Positions 1 to 12,300 of a DNA stretch of 64,000 bases are shown here, piece by piece. Each line of letters opens with the position of its first letter. Within the stretch, counting starts at the first letter, position 1. Source of the DNA: Phaffia rhodozyma. Its lineage: Eukaryota > Basidiomycota > Tremellomycetes > Cystofilobasidiales > Mrakiaceae. Made by a program: the position numbers and the translations under genes. The notes beneath the pieces were generated by a model. The model did no database searches and had not been told where the DNA came from. It saw only the letters and a program-made list of their open reading frames with translations. The stretch is from NCBI GenBank assembly GCA_014706385.1, contig JACGZH010000007.1:1247501-1311500 (forward strand), read 5' to 3'.

Positions 1-587
1 GGCGGGGTCTCCACATTTTCTTGCTTTTTGGTGTTTACTTGTTCTTGTCTCGGATGAGACTTCGCTCCAATCGGTATCCGATGTCAAGGTCATACCTCGT
101 TCTTTTCTTCATTACCACCGTTGTCATCACCGTCAAGCGGGTCCATTGCCTTCACATTTGCTAGATCAGACCCACAGTCAGAACATCACACAAATATAGA
201 CCGAAGAGAACGACAACGGATTATACATATACAAACTTAGAGGTCATAGCGGATGTTACCTACATTCAATTCGCCGTCGAGTTTACCAAGACTTTCGATA
301 AATAAAGATCATAGTCCTCGTCGATGTTCGTGTCCTTTCCTTCCTCTTCTTCATTCCTTTGTTCCAGTTTGTGTCTAGACGTATACTGATGTGTGTGATT
401 GATATAAAATTGGTCTCGCTGGGTTGGACGCTCTGACAATCGAGTAGCTTTAGCCAAACCATGGTTGACAGCCTCTCCTACGACATACTCTGGCATACCT
501 TCGACCTACCCTCGCAGCGGATCTTCTGGGACCGACACCAGACTTAGCAACATCCTCCGTTCTCGAACACGGGTGACAAACTTGGCT
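1..587. other. Left-edge region, no confident gene
   Basis: Upstream region of the DUF218 gene. The minus strand has short open stretches, one ending with a stop near 84-86 and another over 266-496, that could be the 3' exons of a gene running off the left edge. They show no recognisable domain and no splice pattern I can defend. In-frame coding-like sequence of the downstream gene probably extends to about position 465. Confidence 0.4.
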
Positions 588-2106
588 ATGGTCATCCTTC
601 TTTCCGTGCTTGGATTAAGTCTCTTTGGAAATATGAGGACTTGGGCTGGGAAGGTTGAGGGCGATGGGGTCGTCTGGGAGAAGGACTCGGATGGAACCAT
701 CGGAAGGAGCACTGGAGGGAAAGGAAAAGGACTCCGGATCGGATCAGTGAAGTCGATAGAAGACACGATGAGCAAAAGTGATGGCTTTGGAGGATTGGAT
801 CATCTAATCGTGGTTGCTGGTCATGCTATCGTTGGTTTCCTCCTCTCTCACATCTCTCATCCCTTCCTTCTCTCGTTCTTGCTTCTCGACGATCTAAGCA
901 GGGAACGCGCACTAAGTCTTTGTATTCTGAGAATAACAGTGGACGGGTAGTGATCCGGAATTGAGAGATCAAGATGATCAGTGGCTGCTTGATCCTATTC
1001 AACGGGGTGGCAGGACTGTCCGAGCTATCTTAGAACATATCAAAGCCGCGTTCGTCCCACATATCTCTTTTACTTCTAACGCCATCTGACTCATTGTCAT
1101 CGACTCTTGTTACGGAAGGTCTTATCAAGATTAACGTTTGTTGATTGGTTTTGTAATTGAGACGGATAGATCTGATCTGGCAGTCACGGACGCAAAGTCA
1201 TTACTCGTCTTTAGCGGCGGTCAAACCAGAAGATCGGGTCAGAAAGTTTCATTGACCTTGTTGATCCTATGCTGTTGTCTCATGTCTTGACTTTGATCTT
1301 TTTTCCCTTCTTTTATAGCAACACACACGGAAGGTCAATCATATCTGACTTTGGCGCTTGCATCATCCATGTTACCTCACACGACAGCCCCTGCTGGACA
1401 GGAAGCTGATAAAGGGGAGTCTGATGTTCCTTCAGTCTCACCGTTCCCGAGAGCTACAAGCGAGGATTTTGCACTTGATTCTTATGAGAACTTGTTGTTT
1501 TCTATTGCGAGGTTTAAGGAGGTTAGTTAAGATTTTCACTCATTTAAAACATATCTCGGCGGTGCTGAGTGAAAGAATAGCTCATCATTGTTCTTCCGGT
1601 CGTCCTAGTACACATCCAATTACCCGAAAAAGATCACTGTCGTAGGATTTACTCTTAAGGAACCGCGATTTGAAACACTTCATCGCAAAGCAATCCGATT
1701 CCCATCGAATGCTTTCGAGTACGTAGGAATTGATCTCGAAGGTGATCTCACAGAGTTCAGAGAGGGTGAGAAGAAGTTTGGGTTTGATCAGTTCAAGAGA
1801 GATCTATATGGATGCCACGAGTTCCTGACCGAGAAGAGAAGAGGAAGAAACGTTTTCCGAAGGTGGCACCCATACGTAAGTGAATTCCTCTGTGTTGGCA
1901 CTTCTTTTGCCATGTGCTAGTTCGTCGATGAACGAAGTAAACAGAAAGAAACATTGACCGGGTGGATTGCGTTATCTTCGATTACATCCTAGCATTCGAG
2001 TGCACCACAATTACGTGCGCTCATGGAGAATTGCCCCTCTTTGAACGAAGATGATCATCCTGTAGAACAAGACCTTTTCAAAGGTCCTCTTCCTTGGGAT
2101 CCGTAA
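588..2106 (+). CDS. DUF218 (YdcF-like) domain protein with N-terminal membrane anchor
   Basis: Six exons join in frame: up to 830, 940-1049, 1170-1237, 1319-1521, 1609-1875 and 1993-2106. The N-terminus is a hydrophobic segment of about 16 residues right after the first in-frame ATG (588), preceded by an arginine-rich stretch, so a type II signal anchor is likely. The rest follows the eukaryotic DUF218 pattern: GHAIW at the exon 1/2 junction, WLLDPIQR, a FSGGQTR loop, a YLTLALASSM segment, the ITVVGFTLKE strand and a C-terminal CPSL...PLPWD ending. Bacterial relatives act in envelope processes; the reaction of the fungal proteins is not established. The start is the weak point. The frame is open upstream to 408 with plausible coding sequence but no ATG, and the well-placed ATG at 461 is in another frame. 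An undetected 5' exon is possible. Confidence 0.75.
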
Positions 2107-2670
2107 AGGTAAAGGAAGGAGAAAAGAAGTGGAACAGAGGGAGACCAGAGGGATTTAATGGTGTTCATCAAATTCATATTGCCTTCTTCTCGCTGCTTTG
2201 TTTCTTTTGTAAAGGTGGTCAACTTGAAAGTCTAGTCTTGTTTTGAATTCACATAAACTCGGAACTGGTGGCGATGATATCATCGTCACGCACAGCTTAC
2301 ATCAGGAGTAACTTGCATGCGAGCGTGCACACACGATCTCTGGATTCCTTGGACAGCTCTAATGTGTATCATGCTAGATGGATCTCTTAGCTGGTTGTGT
2401 AGGTGATCAAAAGAGATCATTCGGCAGAATATTTGATATAGAATGAAACAAAGGATGGCTCTTTGAGTTCTGCCGAACAGCATGGAATTACGTATGAACG
2501 CGCAGTAAAAAAAAAGGATGCAGCGTCCAGCCGTCCAAGATCCCTAGGATGTTTCTCGTAAGCATTTCTCTCATCCCTCGAGCCCTCACCCAACACTTAT
2601 TTTCACTCGCTTCGAAATCGTCTTGCTTTCGAAATTCAGAGAAAATCCAGTTCTATCTGCTCCTCAAGAT
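2107..2670. other. Intergenic: DUF218 3' flank and promoter of the Sel1 gene
   Basis: No supported gene. The left part is the 3' flank of the DUF218 gene. From about 2540 the plus strand becomes pyrimidine-rich (runs of CTC/TTC), as expected for the 5' leader of the next gene, whose ATG is at 2671. A short A-run lies near 2508-2516. Confidence 0.5.
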
Positions 2671-4562
2671 ATGTCGACGTTCGATCCCTCGAGTTCTCGC
2701 TCACCTATCGATGGGAACTATAACGGTATAGCCCGAGGTCAACCCCCAATGCCAGAGAGATCCGTTCGAAGGCAAAGCTCGGCAGGGAGTATCATTTACG
2801 GTGCTGCCCCTCCGTTGCTAGACCAATCGTCAGTCTGCCTGTCTCTCCCGTGGTCCCTTTAGTTTTCTATTTCTCTCTGCTGGGCTTTCATAGCATCTTT
2901 TCGTCTTCTCGATGTTCCGGATGTCTGCAAAGGAAAGAGAAAAAAAGAAAAGGAGGATATCATTTGGCGACCTATCAAGTTTCCCCGTTTCTTCTTGCTT
3001 GCGGGTCTTATTTTGATTCCTCATGCGAACTTTTGGACTTGTATGCTGTATCGTACTCTGCTTCCACCAAAGCTCATCACGGTCTTTTTGTTGGTCAATG
3101 TTTATACGATTCAAACAGCCACCTTCGACCGGGCACCCAAGCCGCTCTTCTGTCACATACGAAAACACTCGAGCTCTACCGAGCTAACGCTAAGAAGACA
3201 AACGACTCGGAAATCATCTTTGAGTTTGCTGTCTTTATGATCGATGCTTCCAAGAACCTCGCTCTTGGTGACTATACCGGTGGAGAACAGGTCGCTATTG
3301 AGGATCAACGAGATGACCTCATTAAGGAAGCTACTGGTCTACTCAAACGGTTGGCCGACAGAGGTCATCCTGACGCTCAGTACTTTTTGGCAGATTGCTA
3401 CGCCAACGGGATCGGTACCGTTAGAGGAAAACAGGATTTTGACAGAGCCTTCCCAATGTTTGTCCTAGCTGCCAAACACGGTCATCCCGATGCCGCCTAC
3501 CGGTCCGGAACGTGCTGTGAGAACGGTTGGGGTTGTAGAAGAGAAAGCGCAAAGGCGGTAATGTTCTATAAGTCAGTGTCTCGCATCTCATACCTTTCGT
3601 TCGTTATTTGCTCGGTGTTCTTGCCCATTACTAATGCCTCTGTCACTCACATCAATTATAGAAAAGCGGCTGCTGCTCTTCATCCTGGAGCCATGTACCG
3701 TTTGGGAACGGCCGAGTTGAATGGCCAGCTTGGACTGCCTAAACGACCCAAGGAAGGTGTCAAGTGGCTTAAACGATCGGCTGAACACGCCAACGAAGAA
3801 TTTCCACATGCTCTTCACGAGCTCGCGATCTTGCATGAACGAGGGATTGATAATGTTCTGTTTGTGGATCTGGAGTATTCGGCAGAACTCTTGGCTCAGG
3901 CCAGTGAGTTGGGGTATGCGCCCAGCGCATACAAGTTGGGAGAGTGTTATGAATACGGAAAGATGGGCTGCCCACAGGATGCCGCACTCTCTATACATTA
4001 CTATGTGAGTTCATCAGTCTATGGTTTCTAATTGTCTTCACGGGTTGAAGATTGACCGCTGACATCATGCAAATGTCTGGACGGTTTTTTCTATAGAACA
4101 TTGCTGCACAACAAGATCATCGAGAAGCTTGTTTTGCGTTGACGGCATGGTATTTGGTTGGGTCTCCTGGTGTCTTGCCTCAGTCAGATACCGAGGCTTA
4201 CCTATGGGCGAAGAAAGCTGCCGAACAGGGTCTGGCTAAGGCTCAATATGCTGTTGGATACTTCTCTGAGGTAAGCATGTTTTCAACTAGATACAGTGTC
4301 CTGGACTGATCTAACTTGGAACTTCTCTATTCATCTTACACTCTGCAAGGTTGGAATTGGAATCAATCCGTCTCCGCAGGACGCTCTGAGCTGGTACAAG
4401 CTTGCTGCAGACGCAGGCGACAAGCGTGCGACGCAACGGCTCACGTCGAATGGGATGACCTTGCCAAACGGCCGAGACCGAAACGCTGAACTGTTGATGA
4501 AAGATCAACGAAATACTGAGGGGGGCGGGCCGGATAATAAAGAAAGTTGTGTGGTGATGTGA
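2671..4562 (+). CDS. Skt5/Chs4-type chitin synthase activator with Sel1 repeats and CaaX box
   Basis: Exons 2671-2828, 3119-3571, 3662-4004, 4097-4270 and 4350-4562 join in frame to 446 residues. After a Ser/Pro-rich N-terminus comes the family segment TLELYRANAKKTND, then tandem Sel1 (TPR-like) helical repeats, recognisable by Ala/Gly-rich units such as GHPDAQYFLADCYANGIG and KAQYAVGYFSE. The protein ends in Cys-Val-Val-Met, a CaaX prenylation signal, as in yeast Skt5/Chs4, which recruits and activates chitin synthase (Chs3) at the plasma membrane. By analogy this is a chitin synthase regulator, like the CSR proteins of Cryptococcus; which paralogue it is cannot be told here. Intron 1 is long for this window (290 nt) but its phase fits exactly. 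A competing open frame inside it looks non-coding. Confidence 0.85.
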
Positions 4563-5409
4563 GCGACGAGGAAGTCACCGATCCAGGCAGTTTCTCTTTC
4601 TCCCCATGTTCTCTTCTACCCTTTCTTTCTTCTAATCAAGTCTCTCGTCTCTCCAACATGATGCCTTACTGTTTGTTTTAATCTCTTTTTTCTAGTCTTC
4701 CTTAGCTGAAGGTTGACACTCCTCTCTGTATGCGACGTTCTTCATCTCTCAACACCCTTGCCTGTTTTCTCTTTTCTTTTTCCTAATCTGTTCATATAGC
4801 GGCATCAACCTCATTCTCATGGTTCCCCCGGCACGTCTCTTTTTCATCTCGACGACTACATGTTTAGTTATATATTCATTCTTCACTATCTGCCTCTTCT
4901 ATACACCCTCATGTTTTTGCATACTTGATGATCATCTGGCATTTTTTGTTTCCCAACTTGGCATCTCTTCGGCATCAGCATCTTGTAGAGTGGTTGTGTT
5001 CACCCTTTATGTTGATCGTTTCTTTCTTTTTCTATCAGTGTCTTTGATCCTCTGATCGCGGAGGTTCTGTTCCTTTGTCCTGTCCGGTTGGTGCCTGCAT
5101 TTAGCCCTGTTCCTAGTGGAGTATATAAGAGTGAACAACCCTGTCAGTTCTTCTTCTTCTCTCGTTCCTTTCTTGCTCTTGTTGCTCTCGACCATCTGTT
5201 GTTCTTCATTTCCAGCTCACGGTACTATCATCTTTGCACTCACTTTGTTCTCAATTTCTCGTCCTTGTCTGGTTATCATCGCTGCCACACGTTTCTGACC
5301 ATACAGCGTATATCCCTCTTCTCTCGTTCGCTCTCGCCCAATTTACAGAACTCGTGTTCCTCTCTCTGTGTTTTTCCTCTGTTCCAGCTTTTGTCGCACC
5401 TTTGAGAAC
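4563..5409. other. Long pyrimidine-rich intergenic region with TATA-like box
   Basis: No supported gene in 847 nt. The plus strand is dominated by C/T runs (TTCTTCTTCTCTCG and similar). A TATATAAG element at 5122-5129 lies about 290 nt before the ATG at 5410 and is a plausible core promoter. Several short open frames here have the composition of translated pyrimidine tracts (Leu/Phe/Ser) and are rejected. Confidence 0.5.
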
Positions 5410-8400
5410 ATGTCAACAAGTCTTGATCCAGCAATCAAACTACAGTCTCCCAACAAACATTACTCTCCCCTCAAACTTGCCATTGTGAAACCATTTGTCT
5501 CTCGCAAAGTCATCTCTCCTATCAACCTTGCTCGACATCATCGTCGTCGCCGTCGTCGTCGCCACTCGGGCCGTTCCTCTGTTCGACCGGTCTCTCATCA
5601 ATCGCCTCTTGGTACGACCGAGGCACTCTTCCGGCACCTTCGGAAAGAGAAGCTAATCATATCAAACAGCGAGGATGAGTGGGACATGGAAGAGGGCTCC
5701 TGTCTTCCGTCAACAAACGCGCAGAGCGATCCGGCTACCATCGAAGGACCGTATAGCCGTGGAAGAGCTGTACCTCGTCAGGTCCGACCTAGAACGTTTT
5801 CCAGGAAGGCAAGAAAGGTACAACTTTCTAAACAACGATCTCGTCCAAGGATGAATTTGAGATCAGTTTCCGTCCCTGCGATCTCGCCAAATTCTTCAGA
5901 TGTTGACCTTGTATTAACACTGAGCTGTCAGTCTACACCCATCCGGAATCATAGTTCTGCCTCCACTTTGATCTCTCATCTAGATCACAGAGGCTTTCTT
6001 GTGCACTCTACCCCTAATAATTCGTCAATCGCTTCAACTTGTTCTCCGTCCACACCTTGGAGTAAGAGAAGCGCGCAGGAATTCAGCATGGACTCCATAT
6101 CCTTCGTTTATGACCCGCCGATGATTTCGGATGAGTTCCTTAAAGGACCCGCTGTTGCGCTCTCACCCGAGGCCGAGGCGTTCGTTTTGTCTTCTCCGTT
6201 CAACCCAATGGGTCTCAAGGTCAAGCCGACCATTGGAGAAGAGACTCAACCTAAAAGGCTACAGTTCACAGAGAAAAAAGCGCCGTTAAACATTCATCAG
6301 GGATCGCCTATCAACCCAGATTTGCTGAAGTCCATCGCGCCTTACATCCCTACTTCTCTTCGGACAGGAACTGAGAAGAAATTTGTGGCGCCGGTCGCTC
6401 CAAAGGTGAAGAAGACAGTACCGATACATCAAGAGGGATTCAAGTCTATTCCAGTGATGGTCGGGCCAGAGTCACTTCCTTATGCCAGGAATCCTTCGTA
6501 CGTTAGTACATCTGCTACTAGAGACGCATTGTATGCTTATCAAATTTGTGTCCGAATTCTTAAATAGTGGTGTCGATGGATCAGTCTTGGATTCTGATGG
6601 ACGGTTGAACGTCTGGCGGCCATCAGTGGATGACCCCGAACCAGAGGTATGTTCAATTTTTCTCGAAAGCTGATTCTTCTTATATCAAGGCTGATATGCA
6701 TCGTCATTTTTGCTACCGATAGCATCTCGACCATCTACACTTCCAGCGACGACCTGGGGCGCCCAATCCTCCTCACAGAGCTGTCAGCCAAGAAGAAGAC
6801 AACAGCTCTGCTTATGCTCATCCTTCAATGTTCCGAGTGTACACCATGCGAGATAAGGCGGCAATGATGAACAAATCTCAACAGCCGTTTTCTACAAATA
6901 AGGTCTCAGCCTCGTATATACCGAGTAGTTTTCCTGTTCGCTCGCCTTCCATGTCGACAAACCCCAGCCATGTCTCTTCACTTCCTATTCCATCCTCACG
7001 GTCTCCACTTCCGTCTGGGAATCGACTCGACCATGCCCAGCACTCTTTACATTCGAACCAATCAGCCCATCGAGAACACGACTTTTCTCATCTTCATCCG
7101 TCTTACCCGGTTAGTTCCTCTGATCCAAGACGGTTCAATGAGCTTCCAACTGGTCAACAATATCCCTCCCAAGGGCCAGATGGCTTCCTCCAGGCGCAGA
7201 TGGGCCTTGTCCACGATCCAATGTTTCTCGGACAAGATATCCTACACCTCACAGCTAGTCTTCTCAACCTTGGTCTCGACCCTGCTGTCGTGCTTCTTCA
7301 TACAGCCAGACATATGGCTTTGATGAACTCTGGACTACCCTCCGAGCTTATTCCTTATGCTTCCAGAGCAAATGCATCTATGCACCTTGGGTTTGATAGA
7401 TCGCCTTCTCCTGGTGGACCTCAAATCTTCTCTCCTCAACATGTGGAGAACAGTACAGAATGGGCAACACCAGCGTCAAATTCATCTGTTCACTATCATG
7501 CACCTCTACATGTTGCTCCTCGAATTTCTCCATCTCTTTCTCCTACCCTTGTCGATGTGCATCAAGACGTGCTTCCCCATCTGATTGACTTAGCAGCTTT
7601 GGACTCAGACCCTGTCCTTCCAAAAATTCAGGTTGAATCGATCGCGCACTACCGTGATGATCAAGTTCGAATTCCTTCTCCTTACCCTATCGGCGACTTT
7701 ATTGTACCATCCCTTGAGCATGAAAAACAGTTGCTCAAAGAACTCAAGCCTGCAGCGAATTTGTTTGCACCTCCAATGGACGCTCTACCTATGGCGTTCG
7801 AGTCCGTCTCTAAGCCTAGGGAAGAGTCGTTTTTGAGCACGGTTCATTCAGTCGAACTTCCTATCGTGAAAACACGGTCTCTTACTGAAAGCGCTCTCAA
7901 ACCTAGCTGGGAAGAACCCATTTTTCTGCCTGCCGGATCAGGTGCAGGCTTTGCTAATGGCGGGCTTCGACTTTGTGGGCCTCGTGCAAAGGTTCCCAGG
8001 CGATCGATTGAGGAGATGGCGTTGGAAGCTATCGAGGTAGCTTGTACGTGGGAGGAGCCAGCCGAGTCATCTGCTTTGAAGAGAGAGAGAATTTCCCTAA
8101 CGGAGGCGATTGAGGCTACGAAGGAAGCTGCCCGACAAGAGGCGATTAGAAAAACACGGGAAGAGAACGAAATGAAGATGAGAGTGCTGGCGGAGATCGA
8201 GGTCGCTAACAGTAGGATGAAGAATCAACAGTTGAAGGAGGAAAAGGGGGGTGGAAAGAAAATTGTCGAAGTTAAAGCTGGACTGCCTGGACGAGTCGTC
8301 TCAGGAGCGGCGGGGGATCCATCAAAGTCTAAAAAAGAAAGCTATCTAACTCTGGGAGGTTTGAACAAGATGTTTTCTGAGGTAAGTATATTCTTCGTTG

Positions 8401-8960
8401 TAGCACTCAGTTTTGCCAAGCCGATCTTGATCTGTTTGATGGTTCGGTTTTATGATATAGCCTCCCTTGGGGGTCAATGTTTCGGATAGCCCCCTTCATC
8501 AGACCAGAAGGGTAATCTCTGAGGTATGTCATTCACTTTGATCAATTCTCTTTGGGCAGCTTTTTCGACCGTGCTGAAGATTCTCAAATGGGTGTCTCTC
8601 GTTCGTTTTCGACAGCCTGTCTACAAACAGAACTTCCGATCTTCTTCTACTGCCCTTATGTCTGGACTGCCGCAGAAACCCGCTGTCAAGTCTTCGGTAG
8701 GTTCTACCTGTCTCAATTTTTGACCAGTTTCGCTGATGAGAAGTATACTGACATAACTATATTCGTTCGTGACACAGGCGACGACTCCATCCAAATCTAA
8801 ACTTCCTGTGAGGGCTAAAGCTTTACCTGTATCAAAGACCAGTGATTCTGACACGGCTGGGTCGGTCGAGCACACGGCTCGTGTATCTAGGAAGAGCAAG
8901 AATTCACGGCCATCCAATAGAGCTCAAGTCTCAAAACCTTTTTCCTCTGTACTCAAATAA
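5410..8960 (+). CDS. Large Ser/Pro-rich protein of unknown function
   Basis: Six exons (5410-6530, 6568-6646, 6723-8381, 8461-8523, 8616-8696, 8778-8960) join in frame to 1061 residues. I do not recognise the family. Visible features are a strongly basic patch near residues 38-52 (two His followed by a run of seven Arg), which could be a nuclear localisation signal; a long Ser/Thr/Pro-rich, probably disordered middle; a charged helical stretch near residues 870-950 (Glu/Lys/Ala-rich with heptad-like spacing) that may form a coiled coil; and a basic, Ser-rich C-terminal tail. No transmembrane segment or catalytic motif is apparent. The three small 3' exons are supported only by frame and splice sites. 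The gene converges with SPT8 on the other strand. A nuclear regulatory or scaffold role would be a guess. Confidence 0.75.
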
Positions 8961-9366
8961 ATACTGGGCACTAAAACTCTTGGTATATTCAGCTTCTTAG
9001 CATTCCTTCTGTTTCTGTGTATATCTCACTCTATCTCTACCAGGTGTATTCATGTATCCAGATGTTTCCTCGCCGGAACTTCAGTCTCATGCTGTTTCTG
9101 CTCTGCTTTATAGTCTCCTCCTTTTGCCGTGTATGTTGTGCGCTCTGTGTATTCATCTCTCTTGGGTCTCTTTTCATCTTTATATAGCATGGTTACCTTC
9201 TACCTCATTCTTTTCTATGTGAACATGTTGAATCTCTTTCTCTGTGGAGTATCAATGAAAGTTAGCCACCTACGTATCAGTATACGATGTCTCGCGTAGA
9301 TGAACGGACATAACCAGACAAGCCGTTGATTGCTGGATACACAGTCAAAACACGACCAGTTCATTT
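8961..9366. other. Convergent 3' flanks of the unknown gene and SPT8
   Basis: 406 nt between two stop codons facing each other. It is T-rich on the plus strand and presumably holds both 3' UTRs and overlapping polyadenylation regions. No gene is supported. Confidence 0.5.
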
Positions 9367-12300
9367 TTATACATATGTCTTTTTGATAGAATGCATGATT
9401 ACCACGTTTGTAGACTCTCCTTGACCAACCCACCCTCTGTTCCCAGAGGCCGTTACCAGGAACTGAGATGTTGGATCGATAACTGTTGCCAGGCGAAACC
9501 CCCCTCGAAACAACCGCGAGGAGACGCGTGGTCAGAGCCAGACAACATGAAAGGATACAAAACATTTGTTCTGCAAAGTCACAATAAGAGGAACGAAGGA
9601 GAAAGACTCGTACCCATTGAGGAGATGATTCCACCATGATGACCGGGCACGATTTTGAATGGAACGCCCGAAGATCGATGGCTCGGTTGATTCCCGAATA
9701 AGTTTGACGTCGGCCATAGTCTGATGTTATCACTCGAGGCACTATCGGAAGATGAAGCATATTAGAAAGGGGAATTTTGAATTAGTGTTACTTCTCTCAT
9801 CAAACACAGAGAGAAGAGAGAGAAGGGGGGGACTGAAAAGAGCATGAAAGAAAAAGTGAAGAAGACGAAGGACAAAGACAGCAAGGTAGAATGAGAAGCA
9901 AGCAGAGCAGAACCACTAACCAAGCAATATGACCGCCATCAGGAAAAGCAACGACGCAACTGACAGCGCCTGAATCACTTGGATTTCTCAAAGTCTTCAT
10001 GACATGAGAGGCTGAGAGAGACGCAGAGGTGGTATTGGAAGCCGTTCGTCTGACGTCCCAGACCTCGACCGTCCCGTTACGTCTACCTGCATACACTTGA
10101 GAACCTGTAGCTGAGAAACAAGCCTGAAGATTGAAAAGAAGAAGAAGAGTGTGCGGTAGGCCGATTTCGGTGAGAAAATAATTATAAGGCGCGGCAAAAG
10201 GGAGAGAAAGAGACGAGAGACTGACAGACATACACCACTTTGGTGTTTTCTCTCCTCCCTCCAGTCTACCCACTCCTTTCGCACCCATTTCTCGTCCTGG
10301 GACTCGTCGATCCCAAAGTGTGACGTTCCCATCTATACTACTTGTCATCATCACATCTGATGAATAGGCTGAAAAAGTTGCTGGAGATAGAGAAGGAATG
10401 AATCTTGATGTTGGTGGTGGGGCGGTGACAGTAGTAGAAGCCATAAATGTCGGTACGTTCAGGGACGAGAACAAGGAGCTTGGAGAATCTGGTGCTGTAT
10501 CTGTAGATTTCGGAACGGATGAAGAACCATTGGTCAAATCGTTGTTGGTGGTGGCAGTGGTGGGGCCAGCAGCAGTGCTGCTACCTGGTAGTGATAGAGT
10601 GACTGCCGGTTTGTTTTCGGGCCTCGCCTTTACAGAGGCAGATGGATTTGATGACGAAGAAGGTACTGCAGTAGAAGGTTTGTCGGGGTTAGATGTTTTG
10701 GAAGTTTGAGACTGAGGAATGAGTTCATCCATGAATTCATCTCCGAATAAATCGTCTTCGATCTCCCCTTGAGCATCTTCGTCTTCCCCCTCGGCGTCAA
10801 GATCGGATATGTTTTTGGGTGGATCTCTTTCTTCTTTGGAATTTGAGTCATTATTGGTTCCATTCGTATTTATCACCAAGGCTAGTGGTTTATCTAACCC
10901 GTTCGTTCTATTTAAACCTCTGTTGCCCTCGGCCGATTCTTTCTGGGTATGAGCGTTTGATCTATTGGTATCCGATTCATCTAGTTGTAGAGCGAACGCT
11001 CTATAGGAAATGTTGTTTTTACGATGATGAGCATCATTTGGACCACTAGGGAGAGGCTGTAGAGAGAGAGAAGAGAGTTGGACGCCCTGAGTGGGGAACG
11101 ATCGGATTTTGCGACCTGAAAATAAAAGGGGAATAAGCCTTCAAAAAGTGTGTTGGAAAGCACCTGAGGAAGCTTGAGCATCGTAGAAATATTTACCTGT
11201 ATTGAGATCCCATTCCTTGATGGATCATCGCATATGAATACAAATAACTGTATCAGCATCACGGGATATAGACGTCTGCTGATCTTGGCATACTTGGAGA
11301 CTCACTGCAACAGAGCCATCCCAGCTTGCAGAATACAAAATATCATCCGTATCGTTGAGCGTTAATGCAGAGACCGCATCTTTATGACCGTTCTGAAGGA
11401 CATGTTGGATCTGTCCCATTGCATGTCGGATAGTGAACAGGTTGATATTGCCGTTCTGTGTATGATGGATGAATAGAAGGAGCAGAGGTTTAGGGAAGAG
11501 GATAAGGTGCTATAGACAAACAAATAAGCAGTTCGATATGAGAGTGAGAGAATATACTGACAGCTGTTCCCGAAAGACCCCATAAGGCATCTTTCTGGCA
11601 AGCCAAGCTGTAGACTGGCTCCCTCTTCTTTCCCTCAACCACCTTGGACCCAAAATTTGAACCGTTTGCTGCTGTTTGTTCTTTAAAGCTAGAATCTAGC
11701 CCCCCTTGTCTAATCTTTCCTCCATCGTTTGCCCACCATCCTCTGGCAACGCCGCCTTTAGTGACGCTCTCTCCTAATCCACCAACAGCTCTCTGTTGAG
11801 CCGTCATGATGCTTCCTCCATTTGCACTCGCCCAGGGATCCCAGTTTCGGACGAAGCCATCCTCTGAGCCTGTCAACAAGTGAGAGAAGCATAAGGATGA
11901 GGACAATGAGTGAACGGGTGAATGTATCGGGATAGTGGCTATCGGGTCGATGTGGAGAGATTTAGGAGTGGTGAGCGTTAGAGAAGGGTAAAATAGCCGT
12001 TGTCTTTTGAGAGACGGAGGAGGTGAAGGTGAGCGACGTGGTGCTGTGAACGAACAAAGAAGAGGAATTTAACAAGAGCATGATGGATTCAGAGGAAGAA
12101 AAAAGAAAGAACTTCAGTTGCTGGAATAAACTATTGGACTCAAGGAAAGGGAGTACCTGGTGAAGTAACCGGCGCTGAAGCATCGCGCCTTGGCTCAGAT
12201 TTCGGTCTGGACAAGATGGAGGTCGAGCCAGGTGAGAGCGGAAGTGGTGATAGCCTGGTGCCATCGACCTTCGTTTCTTCTAATATCCTTCTGGTTTTTT

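Noticed and set aside
266..496. 76-codon minus-strand frame at the left edge
   Set aside because: No domain, overlaps the likely 5' coding part of the DUF218 gene, and no convincing splice partner in the window.
2850..3118. Coding extension of the Sel1 gene upstream of exon 2
   Set aside because: Open frame but low-quality protein; splicing 2828 to 3119 preserves phase and gives the expected LRPG...LLSHTKTLELYR family start.
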